A DNA stretch of 64,000 nucleotides, from assembly GCA_032871835.1 (NCBI GenBank), contig CM065301.1, forward strand, positions 30,822,405 through 30,886,404. Direction: 5' to 3'. The stretch comes from Dipteronia dyeriana (taxonomy: Eukaryota > Streptophyta > Magnoliopsida > Sapindales > Sapindaceae). The translations under genes were made by a program, and so were the position numbers. Within the stretch, counting starts at the first letter, position 1. Every line of letters starts with the position of its first letter. Shown one piece after another: positions 43,405-55,268 of this stretch. Under the pieces are notes generated by a model. It saw only the letters and a list, made by a program, of their open reading frames with translations. It was not told the origin of the DNA and searched no databases.

Positions 43405-43422
43405 GTTTGTATAAGAGATATG
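43405..43422 (+). other. Primer-binding site of gypsy element (degenerate)
   Basis: GTTTGTATAAGAGATATGG resembles TTGGTATCAGAGCTATGG, the Met-tRNA PBS that in chromovirus-type elements overlaps the gag ATG (here 43420-43422). Confidence 0.55.
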
Positions 43423-44145
43423 GCTCGTTCGGGACGACATTAACATGCCACCGAGAAGACGCCCATAAAACAAGATCCTCATAGGAAAAGCCATCGAACA
43501 TGGTACAATTGGAGTGACATGTTAAGCAATTAACAGAGCAGCTTGCGACATTGAGGGCCAACCAAAACCATTTTCAGAACCTAAATCTTGAAACGAGTGG
43601 TGATAGTGACGAAGTGGAAAAGGTCCCATAATGTCGACGCAGGGCATCTGAAGCTGATGATAGCAGGCATTGGGAATCAGGGATATGGACAAAGGTACCA
43701 GAATTCTAGAGTAGTTTAGAGCCAGAGTACTTTCTCGAGTGGATCGGGATCGTTGGAGTAAATGTTGGAGAAAAAGTTATCTTGAAAATCTAACAGTGGG
43801 CCGGTTTTGAGTTTCAGAGGAGGTTTTAGCAATCGAAATGGGATAAGTGGAAGCAGTGGGAGTGGCAATAAAGTTGGGAACCGTTTAGGTGCCAATGGCA
43901 GTTCAAACTCTACACAACGAAGCCTTGTAAATACAACTCAAACTTCTACGGCAGCCACATGCGGTTTTCGATGTTTCCGATATGGTGAAGCCGGTCATCT
44001 ATTGTTTGAATGTAAGAATCTAGCTAAGAAATTTTTATTTTTTGATCTTACAGAGTTTAACGAGAATGGTACGGAAATAGGTGTGGATCTGCATATTGAT
44101 GAGGAGGACATGGTAAAAGAAGAACTGGTAGACGGTGATACATGA
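43420..44145 (+). pseudogene. Gypsy gag with mutated zinc knuckle
   Basis: The ATG at 43420 (MARSGRH) is soon followed by stops. Gag-like words such as 'EPEYFLEWI' appear near 43715 in another frame, then most of the capsid region seems missing. The 43807-44145 frame is Gly/Ser/Asn-rich and then has 'CFRYGEAGHLLFEC' at about residues 58-71: the second Cys of the CX2CX4HX4C knuckle is Tyr. An acidic tail ends at 44145. Confidence 0.75.
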
Positions 44146-44740
44146 ACAATGTTAATGGTGTGTCGTTCATGTTTGGCACAACGAACTAATATTGGAAATT
44201 GGATTCGGAATAATATATTTCGGTCTACTTCTACTATTCTGGGTAAGGTGTGTCGGTTCATCATAGATGGGGGAAGTTGTGAGAATACTGTGTCAGCTGA
44301 AGCAATGCAAAAATTAGAAGTGAAGACAGAAAAACATCCTAAGCCGTATCGATTAGCTTGGCTATAAAAGGGAGGAGAGGTAACCGTGTCACAACAGGCG
44401 TTAATTCCTTTTTCTTTGGGTTTCAACTACAAGGATCATATATGGTGTGATATGGTGAATATAGATGTGTGTCACTTGTTGTTAGGAAGGTTGTGGCAAT
44501 ATAACAGAAAGTTTCATCATGACGGGTTTAAAAATACTTATTCGTTAATTTTTAATGATACAAAGATTGTGCTACTGCCAAGCAAACCAACTGAAAAGTT
44601 GAAGTTGCTTGGAGATAATGCTTAATAACTATCTTATGCAAATTTTAATTTGGAGATGGAGGAATCAAAAATGGTGTATGTGTTGGTTGGTAAAGAAACG
44701 AGTGTTGAATTAGAGGTGCCTAGAGATGCAGTTCCTCTAA
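44146..44740 (+). pseudogene. Gypsy protease region
   Basis: 44149-44367: 'VCRFIIDGGSCENTVSAEAMQKLEV', the retropepsin region with DGG where DSG is usual. 44386-44625: 'WCDMVNIDVCHLLLGRLWQYNRKFHHDGFKNTYSLIF', the conserved block after it. A TAA after 'RLAWL' and frame changes separate the two. Confidence 0.85.
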
Positions 44741-45364
44741 TTTCATAATTTGTTGATGTGTTCCTAGAAGTGTTACCGGAGGGACTTCCACCTCTACGTG
44801 ATATTCAACACCATATTGATCTAAAACCAGGAGCTATGTTTCCCAACAAGCCGCACTATCGAATGAGTCCTACCAAACATGAGGAGTACGGAGACAGGTT
44901 GAAGAGCTACTTTCAAAGTGGCATATTCTGGGAGAGCTTTAGTCTATGTGCAGTTCACGCCCTTTTAATTCCAAGAAAGCATGGAACATGGAGGATGTGT
45001 GTGGATAGTCGCACAATTAACAAGACCATGGTGAGGTATCATTTTCCAATAACAAGATTTGATGCTTTGTTAGATCAACTTAGTGAGGCAACTGTGTTTA
45101 CTAAGCTGGACCTGAAGAGTGGATACCATCGAATTCGTATTCGGCCTATGGACGAATGGAAAACAACGTTTAAGACACGGTAGGGGTAATATGAGTGGCT
45201 GGTTATGCCTTTTGGGTTGTCAAACGTACCCAGCACCTTCTTGAGAACAATGAAGCAGGCCCTGCGACCATTTATTTATAAGTTTGTCGTTGTATATTTT
45301 TATGATATTTTGATTTACAGTGCCAACCTCGACCTGCATCTACTGCTTATTAGGGAGGTGTTTT
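44741..45364 (+). pseudogene. Gypsy reverse transcriptase, first part
   Basis: 44758-45183: '[21 protein letters not shown]', '[13 protein letters not shown]', '[21 protein letters not shown]', '[28 protein letters not shown]'. Two stops (TAG 45181, TAA 45187) precede '[21 protein letters not shown]' and the catalytic box, which reads YFYD where YFDD is usual (about 45297), so a catalytic Asp is lost. It is interrupted after 'LLIREVF' by the D LTR at 45365. Confidence 0.9.
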
Positions 45365-47794
45365 TGTTAGGATTATGCTCGATAGCAAGAGTATAATAAT
45401 GTATTTGACAATCTTTTCATATTAATAAAGTGATTTCTATGTTAACAAATCTTATATCATTTACAGTTGAATTATTATAATTGTCAAAAGTAAATAATCA
45501 TAAGGTCAAAAGACTATGAGAAAAAAAGAATTGTTCATACATCTAGATATGTATGAGGTAGACACAATTCTTTAGTTAGTCTTGAATAACATTCATAACT
45601 TAAGATAAAAGGTTGGGTGCCTTTATCTTGTCAAAGTTATAGATTCTTTTGCTAGCATTTGAGTGGGATCAAATGTGTTATGATGAGTCTAAAATCATCA
45701 AAGTGTGGTGTCTTTGGGCAAAAGAATCTAGTGCACTGGGTGCATTGAATAAGATCAAAATGAAATACTTTATCTAGAACCGTCAATGGATAAAAGTTTC
45801 ATTTGAAGACAATCGGAGAGTCTATCTCAATCCTGAGATAAATGATGGACTTATGGTTGCAAGTGTTATCATTTGAGTTATCAATGTGTACGATTATATA
45901 GCATAGTCTATCCTCGATAGTTTGGTGGTATTCATTTGTTAATCGATTGAAGACTTCATTTATAGATATAGACATCGTGGCACCATTTATTGAATGAGAG
46001 TACAATACCATCATATGGATATCTTGAGGTTTTGGATATTAAACATTAACGTTAAGTTTTCAATAGTGACTATTGAAACATGGCTTCTAGACATGTCAAA
46101 ATATCTAAGTTCAAAATGTGGTCATATAAGTAAATACGGTAACTTTGAGAGCTATAGGCGGTCTATGAGCTCTTGGCAAATACTGATATTCTTCACGAGG
46201 ATACACTTTTCTCCATAAAGGTTGTCTAGGGTATGAATGAGTAGTATCAACTTATTCTATCTTTATTTAAGAGTTCAATTTAAGTTCTTTAGTTGAATGA
46301 ACTAAAATTAAATAGATCGGACCTAAGTGAATTATTTGTTGATTGTGATTTGGTTGTGTTTATTGGAGGTCAAATTTAGATAGCCCGCCAAGATCCCCAA
46401 TCCACACGAACTTCCATGGATCACTTGATATATTCTACCGGACCAATTTAGGGGGCTATCTAGAATTGTATTAAGGCATGTGAACTTGTTTCTTTTTGTA
46501 AGAAAGGTCTAGTTCACATGTGGACTTTTTATTAAGGTCCAATAGATTTAATAAAATAAAATAAAAATTATATGGCCCATTCATGTGTTGGGCGGCAAGG
46601 CTAATTAAGAATATCTTAGTTATATTATGTTATTTTATTATTTAATTAAATAGAAATTAATTAATTTGTTGATTAATTAATTATTTAATTAAAAGTCAAA
46701 ATCATTTTCTATTAGGAAATGGTCTCCTAATATTATACTATTGTTGGTAGTATAATAAAAGACTATTATAAGTAGATAAGTAGATAACTAATATTACATG
46801 ATAAGTAGATAAATAATATTAAAGACTAATCAAATTATTAAGGCTTTAATATGGTTACAAACACACTATTTAGTTGGATCAGGAGTCTTGGTGTAGGATA
46901 GAATTCCTTTTTGAAAAGGATTCATAACCACCAAGTAATTCTACCTAAGGAAATGATTCTTAACAACCAAGTAAATCCTTCTTAGGAAAAGAATTAAGTT
47001 TCCTAATACATATCCTATGAATTTCCGCCAACTATGTATATATAAGAGGAAGATAGAATTCCTTTTAGATAAGGATTCTTAACTACCAAATAAATCCACC
47101 TAAGGAAAGCATTCTAGCCAACCAAGTAAATCCTTCATAGGAGAGGATTAATCATTCTATATATGTGTTTGAAATTCAGCCAGCCCATAAGGCAATTGAT
47201 AGAGAATTTTGGCTAGCCCTATTTTTAAAAGAGAAGAATTCAGCCATCATAGAAATTTTGAGGGAGAAAAATATGATTTTACTCTAGACAAAATTCGATC
47301 AACTTTAAGCAATAGTGTGTGAATTCGGCCAAGAACAGAAAAAATGGTAACATTTTTGTTTTCAATAGTGTACTAGTATCCTTTACATCAAAAGGGTTTT
47401 TTGTACAGCATCGAATCAAAGTTCACGCGAGTTTCAATCAAATCGATTGATAATTCACAAGTGACCAGACGTTCTTGGATTTTTCTCTTGGAGGATATTT
47501 GTAACTAGCAACGAAAAGATTTTGTATGTCTGCATCCTCAGATATACAATTTAAAGAAAGGCAGCCCACACTCCTAGGTGATTCACATTCGTGATTGGAT
47601 TAGAAGATCTTGCGGAATCAATTCAATGCTTGTTCAATCGTCACGAGAAAAAGGTACGACACTTTTTATATACATCAATTAATCTAGGGTTAAGGTTCTC
47701 GTTGTATAAAAGGGAAAAAAAATATTTATATGCAAACCCTAATTTTTAATAAATTTTCTCACGCTTCCGCTACGCGTGGGTTTTTTTCCCTACA
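45365..47794 (+). repeat. 5' LTR of D5
   Basis: TGTTAGGATTATGCTCG to CCCTACA, 2430 bp, full D LTR with the 'aaggattcttaac' repeat block near 46900-47160. Confidence 0.92.
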
Positions 47795-47812
47795 ATTTGT
47801 ATTAGAGTCAGG
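47795..47812 (+). other. Primer-binding site of D5 (degenerate)
   Basis: ATTTGTATTAGAGTCAGG follows the LTR end; compare ATTGGTATCAAAGTCTGG in D7. Confidence 0.8.
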
Positions 47813-49125
47813 TTGTACCCTTGATTAATTGATGTATATGTTCGTGAATCTTTTTCTTTTTATTGTATATATGCATGTTTTAGAAAGAGATGACACTCTA
47901 GGTATTCGCATATATATTTACATTGTAATGTATGGATATATATATATATATATATATGTTTTATACGTGGTTTGTTATTGCTCAATTTTGGTCCTAGAAT
48001 TTCGATGTATTTTGTTTTGGGATTGTAACAAAAAGGGTGGTCTATCATCGCCATAATTTCCTTCTTGGTAGTTGCTAATTTTTTTTTTGTTGTTGTAATA
48101 AAAAAAACTGTAGTATTTTATTATCTAAATTCTTCTGTAATACATTCAAGTTTCGAAGACTCGAAGGTTTGAAGAATTAGGAGCAACCGTAACAAGTTTG
48201 GGACCGTACGAGCCGTAACAACGAATGTGCATGCAAAGAGCGTGCAGACACGTTTGTTGTGGCATGCGCTGCGCACGACAAACCTTTATGGGTTTGTGGC
48301 ATGCGCACGCCCATGGGTAAGGGCGAAGGGTGCGCACGCCCATGGGAGGTAGCCGAGGGAGTCCGAATGAAGAAGGTCACATGAAGACTTGTTCACCGAG
48401 AAATATGTTCTTGTATTCCAAGATATATGTAATTTACTTGTTTTTCTAGGATGGACCAAAATTGTACCTATTTATATTTCTAGTAAATATTGCAATGTTT
48501 GTCATTGTTTGATAACATGTCATATAGAATAGGAGTGCCACTCATATATCTTTTTTGGTATGAACATGCATAGAATGATTTAGGTATCTAAATTGGAATC
48601 TAGATAACTTGGTAAATCATTCTTCAGAATTCGAACACATGCCTTAAACAATTGAGTGGGAGAAGGTGTTTTGGAACACCTACGGCCTCCAAGTTTAGTT
48701 GAGCTTTAAGTTTCGTAAATAACCTCCCAAAAGGGATTCATGAATGGAATTTAGCAAGATAATTCCTTACAAGGATAGACTAGACAATTAGCCCAAACGA
48801 TATCTACTCTAAAAGGAGGGATATTCGTGAGGGATTATATTGAAGGTCGATAACTTGGTAACACACTCGATGTGGTTTTATTAATATCCTCCCAAGAGTT
48901 CTTGTTAATAAAATCACAAAACTAAAATTGAAAGCGTTGGTTGTTATGTTAACAATTAGGTGGGACCTAAATGTTGTGAACTCCCAAAGGAGGTGTCACA
49001 TTTATGGGTGTTGGATCACCGTTGAAGTTTTATGATTGAATTATTTTATTTAAACCAGGGTAAATATTCTAAAGTGCTTTATCGTGATTATTTACTTATA
49101 TAATTTTTGTTATTGTTCAGAAATC
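47813..49125 (+). other. Leader of D5
   Basis: Colinear with the D7 leader (61505-62852) and with D3 in reverse. It contains an (AT)n run near 47937-47957 and a GC-rich island at 48190-48370 with two 'gcacgcccatggg' direct repeats. No coding motif. 'ttgttcag' just before the gag ATG resembles a splice acceptor, but no evidence supports splicing. Confidence 0.75.
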
Positions 49126-49957
49126 ATGGCCCCATCCCTAATCAACATCTTTAAAGACAATACTTTAACTGGTGATAATTATGTCACATGGAAATGAAAA
49201 ATTGGGCTTTTATTGCAATCCGAAAAGCATAAGTTCGTTATGTGCACTCCTAACCCACCTACTCCTACTAATGAATCTACTCAGGAGTAAAGAGATGAGT
49301 ATCGACAGTGTGAGTCTTCTGATGTGATGGCTAAATGTTACATTATGGCCACCATCTCCGACGTGTTTCAACAGTAACATGAAGGAATGGAGACTGTTGC
49401 CAATATAATGATGTCTCTAGAGGAGATGTTTGCTATGAGGTCTAGGACGACTAGGAGAGAGGCAGTGACTGCTTTTATGAATCTTAGGATGAAACTTGGA
49501 CATGCTGTGAAAGATCACATGATGAAAGTCATAACACATCTCAACATTGCTTAACTGAATGATGCTGAGATAGATAGTGAGACCAAAATTGACATGATTG
49601 TCAACTCACTGTCGGATTCTTTTGATCAATTCAAGTTGAACTACACCTTGAATAATAAGGTATACACCTTGCAAGGCCTGATGCAAGATGTTCAAAGCGC
49701 GGAAAAAAATCCTTGTGAATGGCAAGGGTCAAGAGATTCATACCGTAGGTAAAGTTGCTACTGTTAAGACCCATAAGAAGGTCAAGAAATAACAGAAGAA
49801 AAAGCAACTAGGACCTATAAAGAAGAAGACAAAGAACGTAACCAAGATCAAAGGGAAGTGTTTCCTTTGTGGTGAAAAGGGACATTGGAAAAGAAATTGC
49901 CCAAAGTCTCAAGACAAAAAGGAAGAAGGTAATATTAATTATCTTGAAACATGTTTT
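49126..49957 (+). pseudogene. gag of D5 with intact zinc knuckle
   Basis: The ATG at 49126 gives 'MAPSLINIFKDNTLTGDNYVTWK', the copia gag N-terminal pattern, then a stop where other copies have a sense codon. The frame continues in pieces with 'SRTTRREAVTAFMNLRMKLGHAVKDHMMKVITHLNIA' and 'IDMIVNSLSDSFDQFKLNY'. The knuckle CFLCGEKGHWKRNC is intact at 49859-49900. About five stops or frameshifts in all. Confidence 0.85.
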
Positions 49958-51050
49958 TTGGCGGATTCTACGGATTCTTGGATCATAGACTCTAGAGCCA
50001 CTAATCATGTTTCTTTTTCCTTACAGGGGTTCAAGGAAAGGAGAAGGCTTAATGAGAACGAATTCAACTTGCGTTTAGGCAATGGAGCGTTGGTGTCAGC
50101 TAGTTCAGTGGGAGATATTAGAATTAAGTTAGATTCTTATAGGCATTTTGATTTAATAGACGTTTATTATGTACCTCAATTCAAGAGGAATTTAATTTCA
50201 GTTTCTTGTTAAAATAAATTTGGTTTTCAGGTTACTTTTAATAAAGCTTCTATTATTAGTAAGAATGAAAAAATTATTTGCAAAGGTACATTGGAAAATA
50301 GTTTATTTTATTTGCATGAAAATATCTCTCACTTGTTAGACACGGAATCAACGGAACCTAATAAGAAAAGAGTAAAATTATCAAAAGATGAAACCTACCT
50401 ATGGCATTTGCGCTTATGTCATATTAACCTTAATAGGATTAAAATATTGGTAAGTGACGGAACTCTAAGTGACTTAAAGGTTGATGATCTACCAACTTGT
50501 GAATCTTGTTTGGAAGGTAAAATGACCAAAAGGTCGTTTATGACCAAAGGCGCAAGAGCCATCGAATGTTTAGAATTGATACACACTGATGTGTGTGGAC
50601 CTATGAGCATTCAAGCTAGAGGTGGATATGAGTACTTCATCACTTTCATGGATGATCACTCAAGAATTTGTCTATGTGTATCTCGTGAGACATAAGTCGG
50701 ATGCTTTTGATATGTTCAAAGCATTTAAAGCTAAAGTTGAAAATCAGCTTGAGAAACGTATACAAATCTTGAGGTTCGATCATGGTGGAGAATATCTATC
50801 TAGTGAGTTTCAACAATATCTTATTGATAATGGAATAATTTCTGAATTTTCTGCACCAGGCACACCTCAACAAAATGGGGTGACAGAAAGGAGAAATAGA
50901 ACTCTTTTGGATATGGTTAGGTCTATATTGAGTTATTCAACGCTCCCTAATTCTTTTTGGGGATATGCTTTACAAACTGCAATGTACATTCTAAACGATG
51001 TACCGTCTAAGTCGGTTCCTAAAACACCGTATGAGTTGTGAACTGGGCGA
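49958..51050 (+). pseudogene. Protease, GAG-pre-integrase and integrase of D5
   Basis: 49958-50212: the protease site reads 'SWIIDSRATNHVSF', so the DSG motif is DSR. 50291-50695: 'TYLWHLRLCHINLNRI' (one G-to-C type change in the LGH motif), 'LPTCESCLEGKM', 'LIHTDVCGPM' with the first catalytic Asp. A frameshift follows 'DDHSR'; 50622-51041 has the second Asp in 'RFDHGGEY' and the Glu in '[15 protein letters not shown]', ending with TGA where Trp is expected (PYELW). Confidence 0.9.
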
Positions 51051-51570
51051 AAGCCTAGTTTACAACACATAAAGATATTTGGATGTCCTGTGCACATGTT
51101 AAAAGGAAAGACTGAAAAGATGGAGTCTTGTTCATAAACATGCATATTTGTAGGGTATCCAAAAGGAACAAAAGGATATTATTTTTATTGTCCTTCAGAT
51201 CTTAAAGTATTTGTTTCAAGAAATGCTACATTTCTGGAAAAGGACTATATGAATAATTGGGTGCCTAAAAGTAGAATTGTCCTAAATGAGCTTTTAAGAG
51301 ATAAATTCCACAAGAGGTTTCACAACCAAGCCCAATTGTTAGTTCCGTACCAACACAAGATCAACATTCTACCATACCTCGTCATAGTAGGAGGGTTGTT
51401 AAATAAATCGAGAGAAACATCGGTCTGGGAGAATCAGTAGAGAATCTTCCGAACGATGATGATCCCTATACGTACATGGAAGCAATGGAAGATGTTAATT
51501 GTCACCATTGGCAAAAGGCATTGATATCCAAAATTGATTCTATGTTCAAAAACAAAGTCTGATCTCTTGT
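51051..51570 (+). pseudogene. Integrase C-terminus and linker of D5
   Basis: Broken frames give 'FGCPVHMLK', 'CIFVGYPKGTKGYYF', 'DLKVFVSRNATFLEKDYMNNW' and 'DPYTYMEAMEDVNCHHWQKAL', the standard link to RT. Several stops occur, including one near 51135. Confidence 0.8.
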
Positions 51571-52912
51571 AGACTTGCCTAAAGGGATAAAACCCATCGG
51601 GTGCAAGTGGGTATATAAGAAGAACAGAGGAATGGATGGAAATGTGGAAATCTTTAAAGATAGATTGGTAGCTAAAGGTTATACACAGAAGGAAGGTATC
51701 GATTATGAAGAATCTTCTCTCATGTGGTCATGCTTAAATCCATTAGGATACTCTTATCCATTGCGGCATCTTTAGACCTAGAGAGTTGGCAAATGGACGT
51801 CATGATAGCTTTCCTTAATGGAAGTCTTGACGAAAGTATCTACATGATGCAACCAGAAGGATTCAATGAAAAGGGCCAGGAGGAAAGGGTATACAAGTTG
51901 TAAAGATCCATATATGGATTGAAGCAAGCATCCAGATTCTGGAACATAAGTTTTGATCAAGCCGTGAAAAGTTTTGGATTTATTCAAAACCTTCATGAAC
52001 CTTGTGTATACAAAAAGATTAAAGGCGACAAGTTTGTTTTCCTAGTTCTTTACGTTGATGATATACTACTCATCAGAAACGATGTAGGTGTATTGACATC
52101 AATAAAAGAATGGTTAGCAAAACAATTTGATATGAAGGACTTAGGAGAAGTAAGTTATATTCTTGGTATCCAAGTCATAAGAAATAGAAAGAATAGAACG
52201 ATTGCATTATCCCAAGCTTCATACATAGATAAAATATTGTATAGGTTTTCCATGCAAGATTCCAAGAAAGGTATGTTACCTTTCACACATGGAATCAAAC
52301 TTTCTAAGGAACAAGTTCCTAAGAATGAGCATGAAGAGCAATTATTGAGTAAGGTTCCATACGCATCGACAGTTGCAAGTCTCTTGTATGTAATGCTCTG
52401 CACTAGAAAAGATATTTGTTTTGTTGTCGGCATAATTAGCAGGTTTCAATCGAAACTTGGTCCTGATCATTGGACGACAGTCAAGCATATTTTCAAGTAT
52501 CTTAGGAGAACGAGAGATTATATGCTTGTATACTCTAGAAGGGATTTAATTCCCGTTGGGTATGCAGATTCTGATTTTCAGTCAGATTCTGACTCCATGG
52601 GATCAACATTAGAATTTGTGTTTACTATTAGAGGAGGGGCAGTCATATGGAGAAGTATCAAGCAATCTTGTATTGCTGATTCCACCATGGAAGCCGAGTA
52701 TGTTGCCGTATACGAGGCTGCTAAAGAGGTTGTCTGGCTTCACCAATTCTTGATTGACTTGGAATTGGTTCCTGATGCGAATAAAAAAGATCACTATCTA
52801 TTGTGACAATAGTGGAGAAATTGTTAATTCGAGAGAACCAAGAAGTCATAAGAGAGGGAAACACATTGAAAGAAAGTATCACCTTATAAAGGAAATTGTC
52901 CATAGGGGTGAC
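51571..52912 (+). pseudogene. RT and RNase H of D5, C-terminus replaced
   Basis: 51575-51775: 'GCKWVYKKNRGMDG', 'RLVAKGYTQKEGIDYEE'. A stop TAA at 51901 is shared with copy D1. 51919-52806 is a 295-residue frame with 'YGLKQASRFWNISFDQ' upstream, 'LYVDDILLI' intact, 'LSQASYIDKILYRFSMQDSKKG', and RNase H 'GGAVIWRSIKQSCIADSTMEAEYVAV'. One frameshift near 52790 leads to 'IYCDNSGEIVNSREPRSHKRGKHIERKYHLIKEIVHRGD', where copia sequence ends at about 52912; the 'NLADPFTKALP' end and the polypurine tract are gone. Confidence 0.92.
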
Positions 52913-53248
52913 AAGCCGCACTATCGAATGAGTCCTACCAAACATGAGGAGTACGGAGACAGGTTGAAGAGCTACTTTCAAAGTGGCATATTCTGGGAGA
53001 GCTTTAGTCTATGTGCAGTTCACGCCCTTTTAATTCCAAGAAAGCATGGAACATGGAGGATGTGTGTGGATAGTCGCACAATTAACAAGACCATGGTGAG
53101 GTATCATTTTCCAATAACAAGATTTGATGCTTTGTTAAATCAACTTAGTGAGGCAACTGTGTTTACTAAGCTGGACCTGAAGAGTGGATACCATCGAATT
53201 CGTATTCGGCCTATGGACGAATGGAAAACAACGTTTAAGACACGGTAG
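52754..53248 (+). CDS. Chimeric open frame: copia RNase H end fused to gypsy RT
   Basis: A 164-residue open frame whose first 53 or so residues are copia RNase H ('YCDNSGEIVNS' to 'KEIVHRGD') and whose remainder is gypsy RT ('[13 protein letters not shown]' to '[11 protein letters not shown]'). The join at about 52912 is in frame in both domains. It is a by-product of a recombination event; expression or function is not suggested by anything seen, and neither domain is complete. Confidence 0.6.
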   Translation: MTWNWFLMRIKKITIYCDNSGEIVNSREPRSHKRGKHIERKYHLIKEIVHRGDKPHYRMSPTKHEEYGDRLKSYFQSGIFWESFSLCAVHALLIPRKHGTWRMCVDSRTINKTMVRYHFPITRFDALLNQLSEATVFTKLDLKSGYHRIRIRPMDEWKTTFKTR

Positions 53249-53429
53249 GGGTAATATGAGTGGCTGGTTATGCCTTTTGGGTTGTCAAACGTGCCCAGCA
53301 CCTTCTTGAGAACAATGAAGCAGGCCCTGTGACCATTTATTTATAAGTTTGTCGTTGTATATTTTTATGATATTTTGATTTACAGTGCCAACCTCGACCT
53401 GCATCTACTGCTCATTAGGGAGGTGTTTT
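52914..53429 (+). repeat. Second copy of gypsy RT segment
   Basis: Matches 44849-45364 from 'aagccgcactatcg' to 'gggaggtgtttt', with about four differences in 516 bp by eye, including the two shared stops and the YFYD box. It lies between the truncated copia RNase H and the 3' LTR of D5. Confidence 0.95.
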
Positions 53430-55204
53430 TGTTAGGATTAAGCTCGATAGGAAGAGTGTAATATTGTATTTGACAATCTTTTCATATTAATAAAGTGATT
53501 TCTAGTTTAACAAATCTTATAGCATTTATAGTTTAATTATTATAATTGTCAAAAGTAAATAATCATAAGGTCAAAAGACTATGAGAAAAGAAGAATTGTT
53601 CATACATCTAGATATGTATAAGGTAGAAACAATTTTTTAGTTAGTCTTGAATAATATTCACATCTTAAGATAAAAGGTTGGGCGCCTTTATCTTGTTAAA
53701 GTTGTAGATTCTTTTGCTAGCATTTGAGTGGGATCAGATGTGTTATGATGAGTCTAAAATCATCAAAGTGTGGTGTCTTTGGGCAAAAGAATCTAGTGCA
53801 CTGGGTGCATTGAATTGGATCACAATGAAATACTTTATCTAGAACCGACAATGGATAAAAGTTTTCATTTGAAGACAATCGGAGAGTCTATCTCAATCCT
53901 TAGATAAATGATGGACTTATGGTTACAAGTGTTATCATTTGAGCTATCAATGAGTACGATTATATAGCATAGTCTATCCTCGATAGTTTGGTGGTATTCA
54001 TTTGTTAATCGATAGAGGATTTCATTTATAGATATGAACATCGTGGCTCCATTTATTGAATGAGAGTAGAATACTATTATATGGATGTTTTGAGGTTTTG
54101 GATATTAATTCTTAACGTTATGTTTTCAATAGTGACTATTGAAACATGGCTTCTAGACAAGTAAAAATATCCAAGTTCAAAATGTGGTCGTATGAGTAAA
54201 TATGGTAACTTGGAAAGCTATAGGTGGTTTATATGCTCTTGGCGATTACTGGTATTCTTCACGAGGATACACTTTTCTCCAATAAAGTTGTCTAGGGTTT
54301 GAATGAGTAACATCAACTTATTCTATCTTTATTTAAGAGTTCAATTTTAGTTTTTTAATGGAATGAACTAAAATTAAATAAATCGGACCTAAGTGAATTA
54401 TTTGTTGATTGTGATTTGGTTGTGTTTATTGGAGGTCAAATTTAGATAGCCCGCCAAGATCCCCAATCCACACGAACTTCCATGGATCACTTGATATATT
54501 CTACCGGACCAATTTAGAGGTCCATCTAGAATTGTATTAAGGCATGTGAACTTGTTTCTTTTTGTAAGAAAGGTCTAGTTCACATGTGGACTTTTTATTA
54601 AGGTCTAATGGATTTAATAAAATAATAAAAATAATATATGGCCTATACATGTGTTGGGCAGCAAGGCTAATTAAAAATAACTTAATTATATTATTTTATT
54701 TTATTATTTAATTAAACGGAAATTAATTAATTTGTCGATTAATAATTATTTAATTAAAAGTCAAAATCCTTTTCTATTAGGAGATGGTCTCCTAATATTA
54801 TACTATTGTTGGTAATATAATTAATATTAAAGACTATATTTGATAAGTAGATAAATAAAATGAGTTATTTATCTAATCAAATTAGGAAGTCTTTAATATG
54901 GTTACAAACACACTATTGAGTTGGATTAGGAGTTTTGGTGTAGGATAGAATTCCTTTCTCTAAAGGATTCTTAACCACCAAGTAATTCTACATAAAGAAA
55001 GGATTCTTAATAACCAAGTAAATCTTTCTTAGGAAAAGAATTAAGTTTCCTAATACATATCCTATGAATTTCGGCCAGCTATCTATATATAAGAGGAGAA
55101 TAGAATTCCTTTTAGATAAGGATTCTTAACTACCAAATAAATCCACCTAAGGAAAGGATTATTTCCAACAAAGTAAATTCTTTTTAGGAGAGGATTAACC
55201 GTCC

Positions 55205-55268
<64 letters not shown>

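Noticed and set aside
43807..44145. Gly/Ser-rich protein with zinc knuckle as a host RNA-binding protein
   Set aside because: Position between a gypsy PBS and gypsy protease/RT makes it gag.
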